Made by a program: the position numbers and the translations under genes
The notes under the pieces: model-generated
What the model was told of the DNA's origin: nothing
The model's input: only the letters and a program-made list of their open reading frames with translations
Database searches by the model: none
Assembly (NCBI GenBank): GCA_031257135.1
Contig: JAIRPH010000104.1
Location: 1-15,368, forward strand
Reading direction: 5' to 3'
Length of the DNA: 15,368 nucleotides
From: Spirochaetaceae bacterium
GTDB lineage: Bacteria; Spirochaetota; Spirochaetia; Treponematales; Breznakiellaceae
Shown here: piece by piece, positions 7,445-12,434 of the stretch
Layout of the letters: each line of letters starts with the position of its first letter
Position numbering within the stretch: the first letter of the stretch is position 1

Positions 7445-8013
7445 TCCGACTTTATATCGGTGTTGGAATTATACTTCCGTTAAACACCGCTACGTGGTCC
7501 GCAAGGCTGTCGATAAGCCCGAAAATCCGCCTCAGCCGATGAAACAGCCCGCCGAACCGCCAATGTTCCGGCTTTTTCACCAGCTTTGCCTTCACAGGGT
7601 TCTCGTCGATGTACTCCGATATCCGCTCAAAATCTCGTTCATCCTTAATTATCCGAGAAAAAAAACGTTCTCCCCACAGATGCCCCTTGGTATTGTTCAT
7701 TTTATTCCACCATTTGGCAAAATTGCACTTAATCCATTGCATTATCTTGGATAAAGATACATCTGGTCCGGGTTTAATGAGGAAATGGATGTGGTTATCC
7801 ATAACCGTAAAGTTCCATAATTTGAAGGAAAACCGTTTTTTCGCCTTAGCCACGAAGTTCAGAAAGCCCTGTTTAAACGCCGGCTCCCGCAACGCCGGAT
7901 CGTCATGGTCGATTTTCGAGGCAACATGATACGTCGCCCCTTCCACAAGTGTCCGCAATGATCTCATACCTCTAATACGCTATGGATATGAAATCTGCTT
8001 TAAGTGTCAGACA
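7432..8013. mobile_element. RAYT gene bounded by perfect 10-bp inverted repeats
   Basis: TGTCTGACAC (7432-7441) and GTGTCAGACA (8004-8013) are exact reverse complements and bracket the transposase gene, starting 10 bp beyond its stop and ending 37 bp before its start. The 582-bp unit lies between carA and potC. The flanking repeats belong to a set that is also dispersed without the gene (6019-6067, 9048-9161), the arrangement known for REP-associated tyrosine transposases rather than for classical IS with target duplications. No target-site duplication is evident. Confidence 0.7.
7452..7967 (-). CDS. REP-associated tyrosine transposase (Y1, IS200-like)
   Basis: 171 residues, a full-length member of the Y1 transposase/RAYT family, single-strand endonucleases of the HUH class. 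The N-terminus MRSLRTLVEGATYHV is typical. The metal-binding HUH motif is H59-I-H61 in MDNHIHFLIKP, and the likely catalytic tyrosine is Y119 in ISEYIDENPVKAKLV. The segment KGHLWGERFFSRII between them is also characteristic. These enzymes cut REP hairpins in single-stranded DNA and are usually single-copy and domesticated. The ATG at 7967 has AGAGG only one base upstream, so the TTG three codons later is an alternative start with better spacing, although the family N-terminus favours the ATG. The C-terminal ~30 residues are not recognised. The gene is immediately flanked by inverted copies of the motif dispersed in the window. Confidence 0.9.
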   Translation of the reverse strand: MRSLRTLVEGATYHVASKIDHDDPALREPAFKQGFLNFVAKAKKRFSFKLWNFTVMDNHIHFLIKPGPDVSLSKIMQWIKCNFAKWWNKMNNTKGHLWGERFFSRIIKDERDFERISEYIDENPVKAKLVKKPEHWRFGGLFHRLRRIFGLIDSLADHVAVFNGSIIPTPI

Positions 8014-8041
8014 TTTTTTATCGTAACGCTGAATTTAGCGC

Positions 8042-8068
8042 TTGACATTTTTAAAGCGGTTCTATACT
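8042..8068 (+). promoter_or_regulatory. Putative promoter of the potC-like gene
   Basis: TTGACA (8042-8047), a short 15-bp spacer, and TATACT (8063-8068). An imperfect palindrome, CGCTGAATTTAGCG (8027-8040), ends 1 bp before the -35 and may be an operator. The TGACA of the -35 can also pair with TGTCA at 8005-8009 in the right end of the RAYT unit. Confidence 0.5.
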
Positions 8069-8151
8069 TTAACGCAAGAGAAAAGATGTGACTGATTTGT
8101 TGCCGAGAAAGTCGGGCATGAGTTTTTCATTTTGACGCTAGGAGTGGTTCA

Positions 8152-9021
8152 TTGAATATTAGACATATAGTTCAGCAGACTATCACGTCTTTGAAGCCTC
8201 GCGTTCCTGTGGGGGAAGCGGCGCGGCACGCGAAACGGGCATATCGGACAAGGTCTACCTTTTCATTGATTATGTTTGTCGGCACGGTGGCGTTTCTTTT
8301 TATGCCTCTGTTTGTGCTGATTCTTTATTCTTTCAATTCTTCTAAGGGGATGAACTGGACGGGCTTTTCTTTCGTGTGGTACGAGGAGTTGTTTTTCCAT
8401 TCAAGAGACCTGTGGCGTTCATTTTGGAATAGTATCTTCATTGCCTTTACGTCGGCGGCGACCGCGATGATGATCGGCACTCTTGGAGCTATCGGAGTGA
8501 ATTGGTATCGATTCAAGCTACGCGACTATATCCAGACGATTTCGTTTTTGCCTATGATTTTACCGGAGATTATTATTGGGGTTTCTCTGGCGATTTTTTT
8601 TGCCGGAATTAAGCTGAAACTGGGGATACTCACGATTTTCATCGCTCATACGACGTTTAATCTGCCTTTTGTGTTTCTTATGGTTATGGCTCGGCTTGAC
8701 GAGTTTGATTTCTCTATTATCGAAGCCGCTCACGACTTAGGAGCGAATGAACTACAGACCCTCTTAAAGGTGACGATTCCGATTTGTATGCCCGGTATTG
8801 TGTCGGGGTTTCTGACGGCCGTTACAATCAGTCTTGAGGACTTTGTAATTACCTATTTCGTTTCCGGTTCGGGGTCATCTACGTTGCCGCTGTATATTTA
8901 CTCAGCTATCCGCTTCGGAGTGTCGCCGGTTATTAACGCCCTTTCGGTGGTGATGATTCTGGGAACGGTAGCCTTGACCTATCTCCTGCGGAATTTTTTA
9001 AAGTACATTGCGGCAAAGTAA
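8152..9021 (+). CDS. potC: ABC transporter permease, PotC-like (spermidine/putrescine type)
   Basis: 289-residue inner-membrane protein of the binding-protein-dependent transport permease family. About six hydrophobic segments are visible: 38-60, 92-116, 126-152, 157-181, 210-238 and 259-280. The cytoplasmic EAA loop that contacts the ATPase is EAAHDLGANELQTLLKVTIP at 191-210, with the conserved Gly197. The best match is PotC, partner of PotB, PotA and PotD in polyamine uptake; other substrates of this family (iron, thiamine, phosphonates) cannot be excluded. The TTG start is supported by GGAG 7 bases upstream, and gives an N-terminal basic extension of about 30 residues compared with E. coli PotC. 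No potA, potB or potD lies in the window: upstream is the opposite-strand RAYT unit, downstream a ribosomal protein gene. The gene has its own promoter and appears to be a single-gene unit. Confidence 0.85.
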   Translation: MNIRHIVQQTITSLKPRVPVGEAARHAKRAYRTRSTFSLIMFVGTVAFLFMPLFVLILYSFNSSKGMNWTGFSFVWYEELFFHSRDLWRSFWNSIFIAFTSAATAMMIGTLGAIGVNWYRFKLRDYIQTISFLPMILPEIIIGVSLAIFFAGIKLKLGILTIFIAHTTFNLPFVFLMVMARLDEFDFSIIEAAHDLGANELQTLLKVTIPICMPGIVSGFLTAVTISLEDFVITYFVSGSGSSTLPLYIYSAIRFGVSPVINALSVVMILGTVALTYLLRNFLKYIAAK

Positions 9022-9047
9022 GCGTACCCGCCCGGCGTTTCAGCGAA

Positions 9048-9161
9048 TGTCTGACACTAAGCGGTCGAGTTGGTTCGACAGGCTAACTACCCCCTCGCGG
9101 GTGAGCTTGTCAAACTCCCGACATAGGGCAAATTGGCAATATCCGGACGAGTGTCTGACAC
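9048..9161. repeat. Compound REP-like element downstream of potC
   Basis: TGTCTGACAC (9048-9057) and GTGTCTGACAC (9151-9161) bound a 114-bp element; because the motif is a near-palindrome the copies can also pair. Between them lies a long imperfect hairpin, GTCGAGTT..GACAGGCT..AC (from 9064) against GT..AGCTTGTCAAACTCCCGAC (to 9122), around the loop TACCCCCTCGCGG. No coding frame is apparent. It carries the same motif that flanks the RAYT gene and is presumably a target or product of that enzyme. Confidence 0.7.
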
Positions 9162-9350
9162 TGTGAAACTAGCCGATAGCAACGCCCATGCCTTATTTTA
9201 GCGCAAAAAAAGAGCGCACAGCCAGATTTGCCAGCGAATGAGCCTCTTTTTTTTTAAAAAAAGAGAAAAATCTTTTAGCGGATAGGCTATACTTTATAAG
9301 GCTACGGAGTTTTTACAAAAAATCCGCCTCGGAGAATCGGTTAAAAGCTC
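9162..9350. other. Non-coding region between potC and the small ribosomal protein gene
   Basis: No gene seen in this stretch, which continues the long potC-rpmX gap. It holds a possible AT-rich terminator set (9205-9265) and a TATACT (9288-9293) that looks like a -10 box but lacks a convincing -35 and has no reading frame behind it before the next promoter. Confidence 0.5.
9205..9265 (+). terminator. AT-rich alternative hairpins, possible potC terminator
   Basis: AAAAAAAGAG (9205-9214) and its exact copy at 9256-9265 flank their complement CTCTTTTTTT (9244-9253). The central strand can pair with either side: the first pairing ends in a nine-T run (9247-9255) and would suit termination of potC; the second is a compact hairpin with a TT loop. 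The A-T pairs are weak, so efficiency is uncertain. Confidence 0.4.
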
Positions 9351-9379
9351 TTGTAATTTTTATCCCGATTCGATATTAT
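9351..9379 (+). promoter_or_regulatory. Promoter of the small ribosomal protein gene
   Basis: TTGTAA (9351-9356), an exact 17-bp spacer, then TATTAT (9374-9379). Transcription would start near 9386. The resulting ~55-base leader can fold CCCCTC (9387-9392) onto GAGGGG (9407-9412), hiding a perfect AAGGAGG (9404-9410) that has no start codon at a usable distance. Confidence 0.65.
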
Positions 9380-9440
9380 AGAGTAACCCCTCATAGAGAT
9401 GCTAAGGAGGGGAACCACCCTAACAAAGGAGACGCTAAAA

Positions 9441-9530
9441 GTGCCGTGCGGAAGAAAGCGTAAACTGAGAAAAATTGCAACCCATAAGCGGAAGAAAAAG
9501 CTCAGAAGGAATCGACATAAAAATAAGTGA
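9441..9530 (+). CDS. AURKAIP1/COX24-domain small ribosomal protein (mS38/bS22-like)
   Basis: A 29-residue, extremely basic protein beginning MPCGRKRKLRKIATHKRKKK and ending RRNRHKNK. This is the pattern of the AURKAIP1/COX24 family, tiny proteins that bind the small ribosomal subunit (mitochondrial mS38, mycobacterial bS22). The GTG start has AAAGGAG (9425-9431) 9 bases upstream and follows a strong promoter. An intrinsic terminator begins 15 bp after the stop, so it is its own transcription unit, expected to be highly expressed. Conventional gene callers often miss genes of this size. Family assignment comes from recall of these short sequences, and the context (own promoter, SD, terminator) supports that it is real. 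Confidence 0.88.
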   Translation: MPCGRKRKLRKIATHKRKKKLRRNRHKNK

Positions 9531-9545
9531 AGCCCTCTCTTGCGG

Positions 9546-9575
9546 AGCCGCGGTACAATACTGCGGCTTATTTTT
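9546..9575 (+). terminator. Intrinsic terminator of the small ribosomal protein gene
   Basis: AGCCGCGGTA (9546-9555) and TACTGCGGCT (9559-9568) form a 10-bp stem (one G-T pair) with a three-base CAA loop, followed by TATTTTT (9569-9575). The T-run overlaps the -35 box of the dxs promoter. Confidence 0.85.
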
Positions 9576-9602
9576 GATAAAAATAGAAAAATGAGCTATA
9601 TT
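9574..9602 (+). promoter_or_regulatory. Promoter of dxs
   Basis: TTGATA (9574-9579), an exact 17-bp spacer, TATATT (9597-9602). The last -10 base is 11 bases before the ATG at 9614, so the mRNA leader would be about 5 bases; no Shine-Dalgarno is present. The -35 shares two T's with the preceding terminator's T-run. Confidence 0.7.
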
Positions 9603-9613
9603 TGATACATAAG

Positions 9614-11602
9614 ATGTATGAATCAAAATCCCTTTTAGCCCGCATTACCGAGCCGGCTGATTTGAAACGGTTTTCTCTCGCTGATTTGGAACGGCTTGCT
9701 GATGAAATTCGCGAAGTTATCGTCTCTACGGTGAGCAAAAACGGCGGACATTTAGCTTCCAACTTAGGCGTTGTAGAGCTGACTATCGCTCTGCATCGGG
9801 TTTTCGACTCGCCGGAGGATAAAATCGTCTGGGATGTGGGGCATCAGTGTTATACCCACAAGCTCCTGACCGGCAGATACGCCGAATTTGACAGCCTTCG
9901 GCAAGACAGCGGACTCGCAGGATTCCCCAAGCGTACCGAGAGCGTCCATGACGTCTTTGATACCGGTCACGCCTCTACCTCGATTTCCGCGGCTTTGGGT
10001 CTGCTGGCGGGGGAGCAGTTCAAGGGCGGACGAAACCGGGCGGTTGCGGTTATCGGCGACGGCGCGCTGACCGGCGGGATGGCTTACGAAGCCTTGTCTC
10101 ACGCGGGACAGTTGGGATTGCCGTTGATCGTCATTCTCAATGACAACAAGATGTCTATCAGCCCCAATGTGGGCGGACTTTCCAAGTATTTAAGCCGTCT
10201 TTCGATGAAAGCCCGGTATCAGAGCTTCCGGCGCACTTTCGATTCCATCGCCAAGCGGCTCCCGCTGGTGGGGGATGTGTTTTTCGATATAGTGGTCCGT
10301 CTCAAGCGGGCGGTGAAAGCCGTCTTTTATACCGATAATTTCTTCGTTGACTTGGGCTTTGAGTATGTAGGACCTATTGAAGGGCATCACATTCAGCAAC
10401 TTGAAGGGGTACTCCATGACGTGCGGCGTCTAGGCAGACCGGTTGTGGTTCATGTAATTACCCGGAAGGGTAAGGGCTACGGCTTCGCGGAGAATGATCC
10501 GGGGAGTTATCACGGGGTTCCTTCGTTTTCCGTGACCGGAGGTTTGGCTTCAAAGGAGCCTGAAGCCCTCAAGACGCCGAGGCTGGCTAAGACGTCCGTT
10601 CCGGGCAACGCGCAGATGCCGGCGGGAAACCGCGGGCGACCTTCGTTTACGGACTGTTTCGGGCGGGCGATGCTGGATGCCGGCGGACGGGATAACCGAG
10701 TGATGGCGATCACCGCGGCCATGGAAAAGGGGACCGGGCTTTCTCCTTTTAAGCTGTCTTATCCCAAGCGTTTTTTTGACGTAGGCATTGCGGAGGAACA
10801 CGCGGTTACGTTTGCCGCAGGGCTTGCCGCTCAGGGACTGCGGCCGGTGGCGGCGGTTTACTCGACTTTTATTCAGCGGGCGGTGGATCAGGTGATTCAT
10901 GACGTTGCGCTTCAGCGGCTTCCGGTAATTTTTGCGCTGGATCGGGCTGGGTTTGTAAGCGACGACGGAGAGACTCATCAGGGTTTATTTGATATCGCGC
11001 TGTTTCGTCCGATTCCGAACATGACCATTCTTGCGCCGGCTGGGGGCGGCGAACTGCGGCGGATGCTGGATTGGGCGTTTACCGAACCTCGTCCTACTAT
11101 GATCCGGTATCCTAAGGGGATTTGTCCGCCGGAGATTACCGCGCTTTCTCAGCCGCTGGAGCGCGGGCGAGGGGTGTTTGTCCGGGAATGGGAGACGAAT
11201 CTCTGTCTTGCCTTTACGGGCAGTTTGTATCCCGAGGTGTGGGACGCGGCGGATCGGCTGTTATCGTCGAACATTGCCGCAGACCTGTACAATCTGCGGT
11301 TTCTCAAGCCGGTGGACGAGCAATACTTGGCGGATATTATGAACCGCTACGATATGGTGGTATTCATCGAAGAGGGGATGCTGGAGGGAGGCTTCGGCGA
11401 ATATGCGGCGGAGCTTGCGGCTCGGCGGAGGTGTACCGCTCAGGTGTACGCCTTAGGCGTGTCCGGTAATTATGCGGCTCAGGGCAAGCGGGAAGAGCTT
11501 CTTCATTATAATGGGCTTGACGGGGCGGGGATTGCGGCGTCGATTTTTCAGATGTATGCGGAAAACCGTATTCTTCCGTATTCCAGAGGCGCGGTACGAT
11601 AG
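9614..11602 (+). CDS. dxs: 1-deoxy-D-xylulose-5-phosphate synthase
   Basis: 662 residues from the ATG at 9614, slightly longer than the usual 620-640. The cytoplasmic enzyme condenses pyruvate and glyceraldehyde 3-phosphate with thiamine diphosphate, the first step of the MEP isoprenoid pathway. The N-terminal domain has SKNGGHLASNLGVVELT and WDVGHQCYTHK; the thiamine-diphosphate/Mg site is GDG (148-150) to NDN (176-178); the transketolase-like pyrimidine domain has GIAEEHAVTFAAG at 391-403 with the catalytic Glu, and DRAGFVSDDGETHQGLFDI. The C-terminal domain ends with VFIEEGMLEGGFGEYAAELA. All key residues appear intact. The TTG at 9602 was rejected as a start because it is part of the -10 box. 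The promoter places the transcript start about 5 bases before the ATG. No isoprenoid or exonuclease gene follows; the next gene is convergent. Confidence 0.97.
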   Translation: MYESKSLLARITEPADLKRFSLADLERLADEIREVIVSTVSKNGGHLASNLGVVELTIALHRVFDSPEDKIVWDVGHQCYTHKLLTGRYAEFDSLRQDSGLAGFPKRTESVHDVFDTGHASTSISAALGLLAGEQFKGGRNRAVAVIGDGALTGGMAYEALSHAGQLGLPLIVILNDNKMSISPNVGGLSKYLSRLSMKARYQSFRRTFDSIAKRLPLVGDVFFDIVVRLKRAVKAVFYTDNFFVDLGFEYVGPIEGHHIQQLEGVLHDVRRLGRPVVVHVITRKGKGYGFAENDPGSYHGVPSFSVTGGLASKEPEALKTPRLAKTSVPGNAQMPAGNRGRPSFTDCFGRAMLDAGGRDNRVMAITAAMEKGTGLSPFKLSYPKRFFDVGIAEEHAVTFAAGLAAQGLRPVAAVYSTFIQRAVDQVIHDVALQRLPVIFALDRAGFVSDDGETHQGLFDIALFRPIPNMTILAPAGGGELRRMLDWAFTEPRPTMIRYPKGICPPEITALSQPLERGRGVFVREWETNLCLAFTGSLYPEVWDAADRLLSSNIAADLYNLRFLKPVDEQYLADIMNRYDMVVFIEEGMLEGGFGEYAAELAARRRCTAQVYALGVSGNYAAQGKREELLHYNGLDGAGIAASIFQMYAENRILPYSRGAVR

Positions 11603-11619
11603 AATTTCAGGGAAGGAAG

Positions 11620-11652
11620 GGATCAGTTTGAGCGATCCGCGCTTAATTTTTT
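11620..11652 (+). terminator. Weak terminator candidate after dxs
   Basis: GGATC (11620-11624) and GATCC (11634-11638) form a 5-bp stem followed by GCGCTTAATTTTTT. It overlaps the last codons of the convergent XRE gene. The stem is short and the T-run is a few bases away. Confidence 0.3.
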
Positions 11653-11976
11653 CTGAGTTTCCAGGAGCTGTTTTGCCAGCGCGCAGAGAGACGCTTGGGT
11701 TTCCGGCATGAGGTCCCGATAGATTGCGAAAAATTCTTCTTCATAAGGATTAGGCTGAGTAGCGAACATTTCTCCTGTGCCGGCGCGGAGCCATTCTTCA
11801 TTTACTTTAAAATTCATGCAGATTAGTTTAATATTTTGGTCTGTCAGCGCGTTGGTTCCTACTTCGATCATTGAAATTGCGGTTCTTTTTATACCTAATT
11901 GTTCGGCGAATTCCCGCTGATTTAGTTTGAGTTTTTTTCGGACTTCTATCATTCTTGCTACTATTTTATCTCGCAT
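11623..11976 (-). CDS. XRE-family transcriptional regulator (Cro/CI-like HTH)
   Basis: 117 residues. Residues about 7-62 form an HTH_3 domain: RKKLKLNQREFAEQLGIKRTAISMIEVG, with the recognition helix around IKRTAISMIE. A linker (EMFATQPNP) leads to a C-terminal helical segment, EEEFFAIYRDLMPETQASL and on to KQLLETQ, probably for oligomerisation. On the minus strand TTGCCA (12011-12006), 17 bp, TAGTAT (11988-11983) is a good promoter whose transcript would start at the ATG itself (leaderless). A palindromic repeat, also present at 12020 and near the lipoprotein gene, overlaps this -35, so autoregulation is likely. A divergent gene encodes a protein resembling the C-terminal segment. It resembles a phage-type repressor, but no phage genes are nearby. 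Confidence 0.88.
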   Translation of the reverse strand: MRDKIVARMIEVRKKLKLNQREFAEQLGIKRTAISMIEVGTNALTDQNIKLICMNFKVNEEWLRAGTGEMFATQPNPYEEEFFAIYRDLMPETQASLCALAKQLLETQKKLSADRSN

Positions 11977-11982
11977 GATTTT

Positions 11983-12011
11983 ATACTATCTTATGTTTAA
12001 TTAAATGGCAA
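11983..12011 (-). promoter_or_regulatory. Promoter of the XRE gene
   Basis: Minus-strand TTGCCA (12011-12006), 17-bp spacer, TAGTAT (11988-11983). Only AAAATC separates the -10 from the ATG, which indicates a leaderless mRNA. The -35 overlaps the operator-like site 11999-12008. Confidence 0.6.
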
Positions 12012-12029
12012 TGAACAGGCATTAAATGG
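11999..12029. promoter_or_regulatory. Paired operator-like sites, regulator promoter
   Basis: AATTAAATGG (11999-12008) and CATTAAATGG (12020-12029) are direct repeats 21 bp apart, about two helical turns; the shared core runs TTAAATGGC. The nine-base core CATTAAATG is a perfect odd palindrome (CATT-A-AATG). The first site overlaps the XRE -35. A second pair of the same motif lies at 12367-12398. Confidence 0.6.
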
Positions 12030-12040
12030 CTTTATTTTGA

Positions 12041-12069
12041 TTAACGAAAGACACATAATGACTTATAAT
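12041..12069 (+). promoter_or_regulatory. Possible promoter of the small divergent gene
   Basis: TTAACG (12041-12046), 17-bp spacer, and a consensus TATAAT (12064-12069). It would give a ~15-base leader containing the GGAGG at 12080-12084. Confidence 0.5.
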
Positions 12070-12090
12070 AAACCATTATGGAGGTCTTAT

Positions 12091-12279
12091 ATGGACAATG
12101 AACAGGAATTAACGGCGATTTTTCGGGAACTGACCGGCGAGAATCAGGAGCGTCTGCTCCGGGAAGCTAGGCGGTCCCTGACCGGCGAAAACCCGGGCAA
12201 GAACCGGAGCAACGGACAGCCCGCCGAACTGAAACGTTCCGCATCAGCGGTCCTAATTCCGGCAATCCGGGCGCGGTAG
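12091..12279 (+). CDS. Small protein resembling the XRE regulator C-terminus
   Basis: 62 residues. The ATG at 12091 is preferred because GGAGG (12080-12084) stands 6 bases upstream; the upstream frame to 12037 lacks a ribosome site and runs through the promoter. Residues 3-40 line up with the last 40 residues of the XRE regulator: NEQELTAIFRELTGENQERL against YEEEFFAIYRDLMPETQASL, and both continue with Ala-Lys/Arg, Leu and a final RSN, about 14 identities in 40 by eye. There is no helix-turn-helix. The remaining residues (GQPAELKRSASAVLIPAIRAR) are not recognised and are basic. Divergent transcription from the regulator suggests a functional pair: a dominant-negative partner or antirepressor is my inference. 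Alternatively it is a decayed duplicate of the regulator. Confidence 0.65.
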   Translation: MDNEQELTAIFRELTGENQERLLREARRSLTGENPGKNRSNGQPAELKRSASAVLIPAIRAR

Positions 12280-12355
12280 CCGAGTATTAGTATCTTTTTC
12301 CTTCATACATTAAAATTATATTTTTTAAAAAAAGTAATGTAGAGGCTTTTTGTTA

Positions 12356-12384
12356 TTGACGATAGTCATTTAATGGTCTATAAT
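12356..12384 (+). promoter_or_regulatory. Promoter of the lipoprotein gene
   Basis: TTGACG (12356-12361), an exact 17-bp spacer and a consensus TATAAT (12379-12384). Transcription should start near 12391, giving a ~45-base leader that ends with AAGGAG before the ATG. This is among the strongest promoters in the window and is overlaid by two operator-like sites. Confidence 0.75.
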
Positions 12385-12398
12385 TAGACATTAGATGG
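12367..12398. promoter_or_regulatory. Paired operator-like sites, lipoprotein promoter
   Basis: CATTTAATGG (12367-12376) lies between the -35 and -10, and CATTAGATGG (12389-12398) covers the expected start point; they are 22 bp apart. CATTTAATG is the exact reverse complement of CATTAAATG at 12020-12028 by the XRE gene. Binding here would block polymerase. Confidence 0.6.
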
Positions 12399-12434
12399 AT
12401 TACATACATCGATTTTAGTTCTAAGGAGAACGCT

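Noticed and set aside
6019..9161. CRISPR array
   Set aside because: The repeated motif is a short palindrome at irregular distances of 40 bp to more than 1 kb, with no regular spacers and no cas gene.
9602..9613. TTG start of dxs four codons upstream
   Set aside because: This TTG overlaps the -10 box TATATT; the ATG at 9614 fits the family and the promoter.
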